NCBI RefSeq assembly: GCF_900102145.1
Contig: NZ_FNBC01000007.1
Span: forward strand, 1-64,000
DNA from: Thermus arciformis
GTDB taxonomy: Bacteria > Deinococcota > Deinococci > Deinococcales > Thermaceae
Length of the DNA stretch: 64,000 nt
Direction: 5' to 3'
The position numbers and the translations under genes are program-made. This document shows positions 19,658-29,349 of this stretch, one piece after another. How positions within the stretch are numbered: the stretch's first letter is position 1; every line of letters begins with the position of its first letter. The notes under the pieces are model-generated. The model saw only the letters and a list, made by a program, of their open reading frames with translations, had not been told where the DNA came from and made no database searches.

Positions 19658-21949
19658 ATGATCAAGAAGGTAGGCGTGGTAGGCGCGGGGACCATGGGAA
19701 GCGGGATCGCCGCCCTGGTGGCCAGCGCCGGGATCCCGGTGGTCCTCCTGGACATCCCCGGGAAGGAGGACCGCAACGAGTACGCCAAGCGGGGCCTGGA
19801 GCGCGCCCTCAAGGCCAAGCCCGCGGCCTTCATGGACCCCGAGCGGGCCCGGTACATTGAGATCGGCAACACCGAGGACGACCTGGAGAAGCTCAAGGAC
19901 TGCGACTGGGTGGTGGAGGCCATCATTGAGAAGCCCGAGCCCAAGCAGGCCCTCTACGCCCGCCTGGAAGGCCTCCTGAAACCCACCGCCATCATTAGCT
20001 CCAACACGAGCGGCATCCCCATGAGGGTGCTTCTGGAGGGGCGCTCCGAGGGCTTCCGCCGGCGCTTCCTGGGCACCCACTTCTTCAACCCGCCCCGCTA
20101 CCTCCACCTCCTGGAGCTCATCCCCACCCCCGAGACCGACCCCAAGGTCCTGGAGGCGATCCGCCGCTTCGGGGAGAGGAACCTCGGCAAGGGCACCGTT
20201 CTCGCCAAGGACGCCCCCGGCTTCATCGCCAACCGCCTCGGGGTCTACGGGATGGTGCAGGCGGTGCGCCTCATGGAGAAGCACGGCCTCACCATTGACG
20301 AGGTGGACGCCCTCACCGGGCCCCTCCTCGGCCGCCCGAACTCCGCCACCTTCCGCACCGCCGACCTCACGGGCCTGGACGTGCTGAAGCTCGTGACCGA
20401 GGAGCTTGCCCAGGCCACCGGGGAGGACTTCGCCCTGCCCGAGTGGGTCCACCGGCTCGTGGAGGAGGGCCGCTTAGGGGAGAAGGCGGGGGCCGGGTTC
20501 TACAAGCGGGTGAACGGGGAGATCTACACCCTGGACTACCGGACCCTGGAGTACGCCCCCCGGACCAAGCTGGAGCTTCCCGAGCTTCGCGCCCTCCGGG
20601 ACCTTCCCCTGAGGGAGCGCCTCGCCAAGGCCTTGGACCTTCCCGGCAAGTACGGGGCCTTCCTCCGGGAGCTTTTCGCCAGGACCGCCCACTACACCCT
20701 GGAGAAGGCTCCGGAGATCGCCTACGACCTCGTCTCCGTGGACCAGGCCCTGGAGTGGGGTTTCGGCTGGGAGGAAGGCCCCTTCAAGAACATGGACGCC
20801 GTGGGGCTTTCCCGGGTGGAGGCCCTTTTCGCCGAGGAGGGCCTCGAGGCCCCCGAGCTTCTCCGGAAGGCCCAGGGGGCCTTCTACAAGGACGGCGCCT
20901 ACCTGGGGTTTGACGGGGCCTACCACCCCTTGCCCAAGCGGGAGGGCGTCCTCTCCCTGAAGGCCCTCAAGTCCGAGGGCAAGGTCCTCCTGGAGGGCAA
21001 GGAGGCGGCCCTTCTGGACCTGGGGGATGGGGTGGCCCTTTTGGAGTTCCGCACCAAGATGAACGCCATCGGGGAAGGGGTCATCCGCATGCTCCAGAAG
21101 AGCCTGGAGTACGTGGAGGAGAAGGGCTACCTGGGCCTCGTCATCGGCAACGAGGACCCCAGGGCCTTCTCCGCCGGGGCCAACCTGGCCCTCATCCTCT
21201 CCCTGGCCCAGGAGGGGGACTGGGACGAGCTCGCCCTGGCGGTGCGCCAGTTCCAGAAGGCCTCCATGTCCCTCCGCTATAGCCCCTTCCCCGTGGTGGT
21301 GGCCCCCTTTGGCCTCACCCTGGGGGGCGGGGCGGAGTTCACCCTGCACGCCGACGCCGTCCAGGCCCACGCCGAGCTCTACATGGGCCTGGTGGAGGCC
21401 GGGGTAGGGCTTCTGCCCGCGGGGGGCGGCACCAAGGAGATGCTCCTCCGCTTCACCCAGGAGCTTGCCCCCTACGAGGAGGCCGACCCCTTTGAGGCGG
21501 TGAAGCGGGCCTTTAACCTCATCGCCATGGCCAGGACCTCCACGAGCGCCCTCGAGGCCCTGAAGATGGGCTTCCTCCAGGACCGGGACCGGATCAGCAT
21601 GAACCGGGATTTCCTCATCGCCGACGCCAAAAGGCGGGTTTTGGAGCTCGCCCCCGACTACCGCCCGCCCCTGCCCCCGAGGGTCCGGGTCTTGGGGAGC
21701 GAGGCCTTGGGCAACCTCCGCTACGCCGTCTGGGCTTTCCGCGAGGCGGGGGAGATCACGGACCACGACGTGAGGATCGGTCTGGAGATCGCCTACGTCC
21801 TCTCCGGGGGCGAGGGCCCCGTGCGGGAGGTCTCCGAGTGGGACCTTCTGGACCTGGAGCGGGAGGCCTTCTTGAAGCTCCTCGGCACCCGGAAGACCCA
21901 GGAGCGCATCGCCTACACCCTGAAGACGGGCAAGCCGCTTAGGAACTAA
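19658..21949 (+). CDS. fadN: 3-hydroxyacyl-CoA dehydrogenase / enoyl-CoA hydratase fusion (FadN type)
   Basis: 763 residues. The N-terminal NAD-binding VGVVGAGTMGSGIAAL and catalytic-His loop LGTHFFNPPRYLHL mark the hydroxyacyl-CoA dehydrogenase. Its C-terminal helical domain runs to about residue 330, and a crotonase domain follows with oxyanion-hole glycines (FSAGANLAL, LGGGAEFTLHAD) and LVEAGVGLLPAGGGT. The dehydrogenase-first order differs from E. coli FadB and matches B. subtilis FadN. The ATG at 19658 is chosen for its AAGGAGG site. It is the first gene of a fadN-fadA-fadE operon. Confidence 0.93.
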   Translation: MIKKVGVVGAGTMGSGIAALVASAGIPVVLLDIPGKEDRNEYAKRGLERALKAKPAAFMDPERARYIEIGNTEDDLEKLKDCDWVVEAIIEKPEPKQALYARLEGLLKPTAIISSNTSGIPMRVLLEGRSEGFRRRFLGTHFFNPPRYLHLLELIPTPETDPKVLEAIRRFGERNLGKGTVLAKDAPGFIANRLGVYGMVQAVRLMEKHGLTIDEVDALTGPLLGRPNSATFRTADLTGLDVLKLVTEELAQATGEDFALPEWVHRLVEEGRLGEKAGAGFYKRVNGEIYTLDYRTLEYAPRTKLELPELRALRDLPLRERLAKALDLPGKYGAFLRELFARTAHYTLEKAPEIAYDLVSVDQALEWGFGWEEGPFKNMDAVGLSRVEALFAEEGLEAPELLRKAQGAFYKDGAYLGFDGAYHPLPKREGVLSLKALKSEGKVLLEGKEAALLDLGDGVALLEFRTKMNAIGEGVIRMLQKSLEYVEEKGYLGLVIGNEDPRAFSAGANLALILSLAQEGDWDELALAVRQFQKASMSLRYSPFPVVVAPFGLTLGGGAEFTLHADAVQAHAELYMGLVEAGVGLLPAGGGTKEMLLRFTQELAPYEEADPFEAVKRAFNLIAMARTSTSALEALKMGFLQDRDRISMNRDFLIADAKRRVLELAPDYRPPLPPRVRVLGSEALGNLRYAVWAFREAGEITDHDVRIGLEIAYVLSGGEGPVREVSEWDLLDLEREAFLKLLGTRKTQERIAYTLKTGKPLRN

Positions 21950-21961
21950 GGGGGATTGAAG

Positions 21962-23155
21962 ATGCGGGAAGCGGTCATCGTAAGCGCAGTGCGGAGCCCC
22001 GTGGCCCGGGGCAAGAAGGACGGGGCCTTGGCCACCTTGCACCCCGTGGACCTCTCCGCCCAGGTGATGCGGGCCGCGGTGGAGCGGGTGGGCCTGGACC
22101 CCAAGGAGCTCGAGGACGTCCTCTGGGGGTGCGCCATGCCCGAGGCGGCCCAGGGGCTGAACATCGCCCGCCTGGCCCTCCTCCGGGCGGGCTTCCCCGT
22201 GGAGGTGGCGGGGGCCACCATCAACCGCTTCTGCTCCAGCGGCCTCCAGACGGTCGCCATGGCCGCCCAGGCGGTGATGACGGGGATGGCGGACGCCGTC
22301 TTGGCGGGCGGGGTGGAGATGATGAGCCAGGTGCCCATGTCGGGCTTCCACACCCGGCTCCACCCCGACCTCACCCCCACGGAGTGGAGCCCCGAGACCT
22401 ACTCCACCTACATCGGCATGGGCTTCACCGCCGAGAGGGTGGCGGAGCGCTTCGGCATAAGCCGCGAGGACCAGGACCGGTGGGCCTTGAGGAGCCACCA
22501 GAAGGCGGCCCAGGCCTGGGCCGAGGGGCGCTTCCCTGAAGTGGTCCCCATCCGGGTGCCCAAGGTGACCTACCGGGGGACCAAGAAGGAGGTGGAGGAG
22601 GTCCTCTTTGATCGGGACGAGACGGTCCGCCCCGACACCTCCTTGGAGGCTTTGGCCAAGCTCCGCCCCGCCTTCAAGAAGGGGGGCACCGTGACCGCGG
22701 GGAACGCCAGCCCCTACTCCGACGGGGCGGCGGCGGTGGTGGTCATGAGCCGGGAGAAGGCGGAGGCCTTGGGCCTCAAGCCCCTCGCCCGCTTCGTGAG
22801 CTTCGCCGTGGCCGGGGTGGAGCCCGACGTGATGGGGATCGGCCCGGTGAAGGCGGTGCCCAAGGCCCTGAAGCGGGCGGGCCTCACCCTGGACCAGATC
22901 GCCCTCATTGAGTTCAACGAGGCCTTCGCCGCCCAGGTCCTGGCGGTGATGCGGGCCCTGGAGATGCCCGAGGAGAGGACGAACGTCAACGGCGGGGCCA
23001 TCGCCTTGGGCCACCCCCTGGGGGCCACGGGGGCCAAGCTCACCGCCCAGCTCTTAAGCGAGCTTGCCCGGAGGGGCGGGGGGTACGGCCTCGTCACCAT
23101 GTGCATCGGCGGCGGCATGGGCGCCGCGGGCGTGTTTGAGGTTTATCCGGCCTAA
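21962..23155 (+). CDS. fadA: Acetyl-CoA acyltransferase (3-ketoacyl-CoA thiolase)
   Basis: 397 residues. The nucleophile is Cys91 in [10 protein letters not shown]. The second active-site blocks [16 protein letters not shown] (His) and [16 protein letters not shown] (Cys) are intact, and NEAFAAQ is present. It splits 3-ketoacyl-CoA to acetyl-CoA and a shortened acyl-CoA in beta-oxidation. It lies 12 nt after fadN and 11 nt before fadE. I use ATG at 21962 rather than the TTG two codons earlier. Confidence 0.95.
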   Translation: MREAVIVSAVRSPVARGKKDGALATLHPVDLSAQVMRAAVERVGLDPKELEDVLWGCAMPEAAQGLNIARLALLRAGFPVEVAGATINRFCSSGLQTVAMAAQAVMTGMADAVLAGGVEMMSQVPMSGFHTRLHPDLTPTEWSPETYSTYIGMGFTAERVAERFGISREDQDRWALRSHQKAAQAWAEGRFPEVVPIRVPKVTYRGTKKEVEEVLFDRDETVRPDTSLEALAKLRPAFKKGGTVTAGNASPYSDGAAAVVVMSREKAEALGLKPLARFVSFAVAGVEPDVMGIGPVKAVPKALKRAGLTLDQIALIEFNEAFAAQVLAVMRALEMPEERTNVNGGAIALGHPLGATGAKLTAQLLSELARRGGGYGLVTMCIGGGMGAAGVFEVYPA

Positions 23156-23166
23156 GGAGGAGGACC

Positions 23167-24900
23167 ATGACCGAGGAGAAGAAGCTTTGGCAAAAAGGCG
23201 GCGGCTGGCTTTTGGAGGTCCCGGAGCGGGTCTACACCCCGGAGGACTTTGACGAGAGCGTCAAGGAGATCGCCCGCACCACCCGCACCTTCGTGGAGCG
23301 GGAGGTGCTTCCCCTTCTGGAGCGCATGGAGCACGGGGAGCTTGAGCTCAACGTGCCCCTGATGCGCAAGGCGGGGGAGCTCGGGCTTCTTGCCATTGAC
23401 GTCCCCGAGGAGTACGGCGGCCTGGACCTGCCCAAGGTGATCTCCACCGTGGTGGCCGAGGAGCTTTCGGGAAGCGGGGGCTTCTCCGTCACCTACGGCG
23501 CCCACACCTCCATCGGCACCCTGCCCCTCGTCTACTTCGGCACCGAGGAGCAGAAGCGGAAGTACCTCCCCAAGCTCGCAAGCGGCGAGTGGATCGCCGC
23601 CTACTGCCTCACGGAGCCGGGCTCGGGTTCCGACGCCCTCGCCGCCAAGACCCGGGCCACGCTTTCCGAGGACGGCAAGCACTACGTCCTGAACGGGGTC
23701 AAGCAGTGGATCTCCAACGCGGGCTTCGCCCAGCTCTTCACCGTTTTCGCCAAGGTGGACGGGGAGCACTTCACCGCCTTCCTGGTGGAGCGGGGCACCC
23801 CCGGTCTCTCCTTCGGCCCCGAGGAGAAGAAGATGGGCATCAAGGCCTCCAGCACCCGCCAGGTGATCCTGGAGGACGTCAAGGTGCCCGTGGAGAACGT
23901 CCTCGGGGAGGTGGGCAAGGGGCACAAGATCGCCTTTAACGTCCTCAACGTGGGCCGCTACAAGCTCGGGGCGGGGGCCGTGGGCGGGGCGAAGCGGGCC
24001 CTGGAGCTTTCCGCCCAGTACGCCAACCAGCGGGTGCAGTTCGGCCGCCCCATCGGCCGCTTCGGCCTCATCCAGCAGAAGCTCGGCGAGATGGCGAGCC
24101 GCATCTACGCAGCGGAAAGCGCCGTCTACCGCACCGTGGGCCTCATTGACGAGGCCCTCGCGGGGAAGAAGGGCCCCGAGGCGGTCATGGCGGGCATTGA
24201 GGAGTACGCCGTGGAGGCCAGCATCATCAAGGTGCTGGGCTCCGAGGTCCTGGACTACGTGGTGGACGAGGGGGTGCAGATCCACGGGGGCTACGGCTAC
24301 TCCCAGGAGTACCCCATTGAAAGGGCCTACCGCGACGCCCGCATCAACCGCATCTTTGAGGGCACCAACGAGATCAACCGCCTCCTCATCCCGGGCATGC
24401 TCCTCCGCCGGGCCCTGAAGGGCCAGCTCCCCCTCCTGCAGGCCGTCCAGCGGCTCCAGAAGGAGCTTCTGGAGCCGAGCTTTGAGGAGCCCGAGGACCT
24501 CGAGCTCCACCAGGTCCAAAACCTGAAGAAGCTCGCCCTCATGGTGGCCGGGCTCGCCGTGCAGAAGTACGGCCAGGGGGTGGAGGAGGAGCAGGAGGTG
24601 CTGGGGGCGGTGGCCGACATCCTCATTGACGCCTACGCCGCGGAGAGCGCCCTCCTCCGGGCCAGGCGGCTTGGCGGGCTCGCCCAGGTCCTCGCCCGCA
24701 TCTACCTGGCCCAGGCCCTGGACCGGGCCCAGGCGGGGGCGCTTTCGGTGCTGCCCCGCCTCGTGGAAGGGGACGAGGCCCGGGTGGTCTACTCCGCCGC
24801 CCGCAGGCTCACGAAGCGCGAGCCCCTGGACCTCGTGGCCCTGCGCCGCCAGGCGGCGGAGGCGGTGCTGGAGGCGGGGGGCTACCCGATTCCCCGTTAA
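23167..24900 (+). CDS. fadE: Acyl-CoA dehydrogenase, long-chain FadE type
   Basis: 577 residues, longer than the usual 380 because of a C-terminal helical extension (about 415-577), as in VLCAD-like and B. subtilis FadE proteins. Family blocks: YCLTEPGSGSDA (FAD/substrate), KQWISNAGFA, GVQIHGGYGYSQEYPIERAYRDARI and FEGTNEINRL with the catalytic-base Glu region. It makes trans-2-enoyl-CoA and passes electrons to ETF (the etfBA genes at 42-44 kb). AAGGAGGAGG lies just before the ATG. A strong hairpin follows the stop. Confidence 0.94.
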   Translation: MTEEKKLWQKGGGWLLEVPERVYTPEDFDESVKEIARTTRTFVEREVLPLLERMEHGELELNVPLMRKAGELGLLAIDVPEEYGGLDLPKVISTVVAEELSGSGGFSVTYGAHTSIGTLPLVYFGTEEQKRKYLPKLASGEWIAAYCLTEPGSGSDALAAKTRATLSEDGKHYVLNGVKQWISNAGFAQLFTVFAKVDGEHFTAFLVERGTPGLSFGPEEKKMGIKASSTRQVILEDVKVPVENVLGEVGKGHKIAFNVLNVGRYKLGAGAVGGAKRALELSAQYANQRVQFGRPIGRFGLIQQKLGEMASRIYAAESAVYRTVGLIDEALAGKKGPEAVMAGIEEYAVEASIIKVLGSEVLDYVVDEGVQIHGGYGYSQEYPIERAYRDARINRIFEGTNEINRLLIPGMLLRRALKGQLPLLQAVQRLQKELLEPSFEEPEDLELHQVQNLKKLALMVAGLAVQKYGQGVEEEQEVLGAVADILIDAYAAESALLRARRLGGLAQVLARIYLAQALDRAQAGALSVLPRLVEGDEARVVYSAARRLTKREPLDLVALRRQAAEAVLEAGGYPIPR

Positions 24901-24909
24901 GTGCCTCAC

Positions 24910-24944
24910 ACCGCCCCGTGCGGGCTTGCCCCGCACGGGGCGGT
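24910..24944. terminator. Bidirectional terminator between fadE and cysS
   Basis: ACCGCCCCGTGCGGG pairs perfectly over 15 bp with CCCGCACGGGGCGGT around CTTGC, followed by CTTT on the plus strand. It lies between two convergent genes and can serve both. Confidence 0.85.
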
Positions 24945-24946
24945 CT

Positions 24947-26389
24947 TTAGCCCTCCAGGTGCCACTTGGGGCCTTCTTTGGTGTCCTCCACGACCACGCC
25001 GAGGGCCCTTAGCCTCTCCCGGATGAGGTCGCTTCTTTCGTAGTCCTTGGCCCGCCTGGCCTCTTCCCGAAGCTCCAGGAGGAGCTTGATGAGGCCTTCC
25101 AGAAGGGGCCCCGAGACCTTTTCCTCGAGGACCCTCTCGGGAAAGAGGCCGAGGATCCCCTCCCCCAGGGTGTGGAAGACCGCCTCGGCCCGGGCGAGGC
25201 TTTCCCCCCTGGCCTCGGGCAGGAGCTTGTGGAGCTCGGGGAGGAAGGTGAAGAGGGCGGCCAGGGCCTCGGGGGTGGAGAGGTCGTCCTCTATGGCCTC
25301 CATGAAGGCCTTTTCCAAGGCGTCCAGGGCCCTTTCCAGCTCGGGGGTGGTGCCGGGGGGAGCGGCCTTCTTGCGCCTTCGCACCTCCCGGTAGGCGTGG
25401 AGGAGGCGGGCGTAGCCCCTTTTGGCGCTTTCCAACCCTTCCCAGGTGAAGTCCATGGGGCTTCGGTAGTGGGTCTGGAGGAGGTAGAAGCGGAGGGCCA
25501 TGGGCTCGTGGGCCTTGAGGAGGTCGTGGAGGAGGACCAGGTTCCCCGTGCTCTTCGCCATCTTCTCCCCCTCCAAAAGCACGTGGTTGTGGTGCATCCA
25601 GTGGCGGGCGAAGCGGAAGCCCGCGGCCTCCGCCTGGGCGATCTCGCACTCGTGGTGGGGAAACTGCAGGTCAATCCCCCCGGCGTGGAGGTCAAAGCCC
25701 TCCCCCAGGTACTTGAGGCTCATGGCCGTGCACTCAATGTGCCAGCCGGGGTACCCTTCCCCCCAGGGGCTCTTCCAGCGCATGAGGTGCCCCGGCTCCG
25801 CCGCCTTCCAGAGGGCGAAGTCCAGGGGGTCTTCCTTCTCCTCCCGCACCTCCACCCGGGCTCCCGCCCTGAGCTCCTCCAGGCGTTTTCCCGAGAGCTT
25901 CCCGTACTCGGGGAAGGAGCGCACCCGGAAGTAGACGCTTCCCTTCCGCTCGTAGGCCACGCCCCGCGCAAGAAGCCTTTCCGTGAGCTCCAGCATCTCC
26001 GGGATGTGGCCTGAGGCCCTCGGGGCGATGGAGGGCCTGAGGACGTTCAGGGCCTGCATGGCGTCAAAGTAGCTCCAGGTGTACTTCTCGGCCACCTCCA
26101 TGGGCTCAAGCCGTTCCAGCTTGGCCCGCCTTACGATCTTGTCCTCGCCCTCGTCGGCGTCGTCGGTGAGGTGGCCCACGTCGGTGATGTTGGAAACGAA
26201 GCGCACCTTGTAGCCCTTGTGGAGGAAGTAGCGCCTTAGGACGTCGTAGACCACGGGCCCACGGGCGTGGCCCAGGTGGGGGTCGGAGTAGACCGTGGGG
26301 CCGCAGACGTAGATCCCCACGTGGCCGGGGACCGCGGGCTCAAAGGGCACCTTGCGGCGCGCCAGGGTGTCGTAGATCACGAGGCCCAT
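24947..26389 (-). CDS. cysS: Cysteinyl-tRNA synthetase
   Basis: 480 residues from the ATG at 26389. The class I HIGH motif reads HLGH in [11 protein letters not shown] and KMSKS reads KMAKS ([10 protein letters not shown]). The catalytic zinc ligands are supplied by [15 protein letters not shown] and [10 protein letters not shown]. The frame is open to 26863, but the family begins at the IYDTLARRK block. A TATAAT box 7 nt before this ATG makes it leaderless and confirms the start. Confidence 0.97.
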   Translation of the reverse strand: MGLVIYDTLARRKVPFEPAVPGHVGIYVCGPTVYSDPHLGHARGPVVYDVLRRYFLHKGYKVRFVSNITDVGHLTDDADEGEDKIVRRAKLERLEPMEVAEKYTWSYFDAMQALNVLRPSIAPRASGHIPEMLELTERLLARGVAYERKGSVYFRVRSFPEYGKLSGKRLEELRAGARVEVREEKEDPLDFALWKAAEPGHLMRWKSPWGEGYPGWHIECTAMSLKYLGEGFDLHAGGIDLQFPHHECEIAQAEAAGFRFARHWMHHNHVLLEGEKMAKSTGNLVLLHDLLKAHEPMALRFYLLQTHYRSPMDFTWEGLESAKRGYARLLHAYREVRRRKKAAPPGTTPELERALDALEKAFMEAIEDDLSTPEALAALFTFLPELHKLLPEARGESLARAEAVFHTLGEGILGLFPERVLEEKVSGPLLEGLIKLLLELREEARRAKDYERSDLIRERLRALGVVVEDTKEGPKWHLEG

Positions 26390-26396
26390 ATGGGGG

Positions 26397-26402
26397 ATTA
26401 TA
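26397..26402 (-). promoter_or_regulatory. -10 box of leaderless cysS
   Basis: Perfect TATAAT on the minus strand, 7 nt before the cysS ATG. Confidence 0.65.
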
Positions 26403-26411
26403 GGCCCGTGG

Positions 26412-26417
26412 CATAAT
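26412..26417 (+). promoter_or_regulatory. -10 box of leaderless hslO
   Basis: CATAAT ends 8 nt before the ATG at 26426 and lies 9 bp from the divergent cysS -10 box. Confidence 0.5.
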
Positions 26418-26425
26418 GGCGGGGT

Positions 26426-27451
26426 ATGGGACGGATCCTTAGGGGCCTTGCGGGCGGAGGGGACCTGCGGGTGGTGGCCGCCGAAACCACGGACGTGGTG
26501 GAGGAGGCGAGGCTTCGCCACGGCCTTTCCCCCACGGCCACCGCCGCCCTGGGCCGGGCCATGACCGGGGCGCTCCTCCTCGCCCAGCTCCTCCTCAAGA
26601 CCCCCAAGGAGCGGATCACCCTCCGCGTGGAGGGGACGGGGCCCTTGGGGGGGATCCTGGTGGAGGCCGACCCCCAGGGGAACGTCCGGGGGTATGTGAA
26701 AAACCCCGAGGCCGAGGTCCCCTTGAGGGAGGACGGAAAGCTGAACGTGGGGGAGCTCGTGGGGGCCGGGGTCTTGCGGGTGGACCGGAGCCTCCCCAAT
26801 GGGGAGGTCTACACGAGCACCGTACCCTTGGTCTCGGGGGAGATCGCCGAGGACCTCGCCCACTACCTCTGGCAGTCGGAGCAGATCCCCTCGGCGGTGC
26901 TCCTCGGCGTGCGGGTCAAAGGGGAGGGGGAGGTGGAGGTAGCGGGGGGTGTGGCCGTCCAGGTGATGCCCGGGGCCAAGGAGGAGGTCTTGGGCCGCCT
27001 CGAGGCCAACCTCAAGGACCTCCCCGGCCTCACCCCCCTCCTTCGGGAGCGGGGCCTAGAGGGGGCTTTGGAGGCCCTTCTTGCGGGCCTGGGCTTTGAG
27101 CGCACCGACCTCCGCGCCCTGGGCTACCTCCAGAACGAGATCCCCGCCCGCTTCCGCTGCCGCTGCAACCGGGAGAAGGCCCTGGAGGCCCTGGTCTTCT
27201 TCACCCCGGAGGAGCGGGAGGAGATGATCGTGAAGGACGGCGGGGCGGAGGTGGTCTGCCACTGGTGCGGGGAGGTCTACCGCTTCTCCCCGGAGGAGGT
27301 TCGCTCCCTGGTGGCCGAGGTGCGCTGCCCCGACTGCGGGGCCCTTTGGCTCTACCCTAAGGGGGACGGCACCCTCGCCCGCATTGAGGGGGAGACCTGC
27401 CGCTGCGGCCGCAAGGTGGAGCTTCCCTCGGAAAGCCGCCCCCAGGCTTGA
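26426..27451 (+). CDS. hslO: Hsp33 redox-regulated chaperone with an extra C-terminal cysteine cluster
   Basis: 341 residues against about 290 for most Hsp33. The holdase domain (1 to about 235) is followed by the usual zinc switch, Cys245-x-Cys247 and Cys278-x2-Cys281, which releases zinc and activates the chaperone under oxidation and heat. About 45 further residues add Cys301-x2-Cys304 (RCPDCGALW) and Cys325-x-Cys327 (TCRCGRKV), a second four-cysteine set in reversed order. It is divergent from cysS and leaderless. Confidence 0.92.
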   Translation: MGRILRGLAGGGDLRVVAAETTDVVEEARLRHGLSPTATAALGRAMTGALLLAQLLLKTPKERITLRVEGTGPLGGILVEADPQGNVRGYVKNPEAEVPLREDGKLNVGELVGAGVLRVDRSLPNGEVYTSTVPLVSGEIAEDLAHYLWQSEQIPSAVLLGVRVKGEGEVEVAGGVAVQVMPGAKEEVLGRLEANLKDLPGLTPLLRERGLEGALEALLAGLGFERTDLRALGYLQNEIPARFRCRCNREKALEALVFFTPEEREEMIVKDGGAEVVCHWCGEVYRFSPEEVRSLVAEVRCPDCGALWLYPKGDGTLARIEGETCRCGRKVELPSESRPQA

Positions 27452-27476
27452 CCATCCCGTGGGCCAAGGAAGCGGG

Positions 27477-27482
27477 TAAACT
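27477..27482 (+). promoter_or_regulatory. -10 box of leaderless uspA
   Basis: TAAACT ends 6 nt before the ATG at 27489. Confidence 0.5.
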
Positions 27483-27488
27483 AGGACC

Positions 27489-27902
27489 ATGTTCAAGACC
27501 ATCCTCCTGGCCTACGACGGCTCGGAGCACGCCAAGCGGGCGGCGGAGGTGGCCAAGGCCGAGGCGGAGGCCCACGGGGCGAGGCTTGTCGTGGTCCACG
27601 CCTACGAGCCCGTGCCCGACTACCTGGGGGAGCCCTTCTTTGAGGAGGCCTTGAAGCGCCGCCTGGAGCGGGCGGAAAAGGTCCTGGCCGAGGCGGTGGC
27701 CCTCACCGGGGTGCCCCGGGAGGACGCCCTCCTCCTGGAGGGCCGCCCGGCGGAGGCCATCCTCCAGGCCGCCTTGGGGGAGAGGGCCGACCTCATCGTC
27801 ATGGGCACCCGGGGCCTTGGGGCGGTGGGAAGCCTCTTCCTGGGAAGCCAGAGCCAGAAGGTGGTGGCCGAGGCTCCCTGTCCCGTGCTCCTGGTGCGCT
27901 AG
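27489..27902 (+). CDS. Universal stress protein, UspA family
   Basis: 137 residues, single USP domain. N-terminal ILLAYDGSEHAKRA and the C-terminal ATP-binding G-2x-G-9x-GS run (MGTRGLGAVGSLFLGS) indicate the nucleotide-binding branch. It is probably a soluble dimer involved in general stress. It is leaderless, followed 9 nt later by the PLP enzyme gene. Confidence 0.93.
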   Translation: MFKTILLAYDGSEHAKRAAEVAKAEAEAHGARLVVVHAYEPVPDYLGEPFFEEALKRRLERAEKVLAEAVALTGVPREDALLLEGRPAEAILQAALGERADLIVMGTRGLGAVGSLFLGSQSQKVVAEAPCPVLLVR

Positions 27903-29150
<1,248 letters not shown>

Positions 29151-29153
29151 GTA

Positions 29154-29181
29154 CCCCACCGCGGCGAAAGCCGCGGTGGGG
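29154..29181 (+). terminator. Terminator of the uspA-PLP enzyme unit
   Basis: CCCCACCGCGGC pairs perfectly over 12 bp with GCCGCGGTGGGG around a GAAA (GNRA) tetraloop, three bases after the stop codon. Confidence 0.85.
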
Positions 29182-29199
29182 GCCCCAAAAGAACCTCCC

Positions 29200-29262
29200 C
29201 GAGCCTTATTTCGGGCAACTCGTGTTGCGAAATCAACGTGCAACCACGATGCCCCAGGCTCG
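29200..29262. other. Nested three-stem imperfect palindrome, unknown function
   Basis: In a non-coding gap, three coaxial stems nest around one loop: CGAGCCT with AGGCTCG (29200-29206/29256-29262), GGGCA with TGCCC (29213-29217/29250-29254), and TCGTGTTGC with GCAACCACGA (29220-29228/29240-29249, one bulged base), loop GAAATCAACGT. It is separate from the terminator just upstream. It could be a small RNA, a repeat element, or the remnant of a transposon end. I found no second copy in this window. Confidence 0.5.
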
Positions 29263-29302
29263 CCCGGGCGTTTACGTCCCTGCCCGCTTCGTTGCCTCAC
29301 CT

Positions 29303-29322
29303 CCGCCTCTAAAGTTAGGCGG
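29303..29322 (-). terminator. Possible ampT terminator
   Basis: CCGCCT pairs with AGGCGG around an 8-nt loop, 28 bp after the ampT stop on the minus strand. It is weaker than the other terminators here. Confidence 0.35.
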
Positions 29323-29349
29323 GAGGGAGGAAGGGGGGAGTAAAGCCCT

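Noticed and set aside
24901-24946. Strong stem-loop between fadE and cysS considered as a CRISPR repeat or riboswitch
   Set aside because: A single perfect hairpin between convergent genes is a terminator. There are no repeated units with spacers, here or elsewhere in the window.
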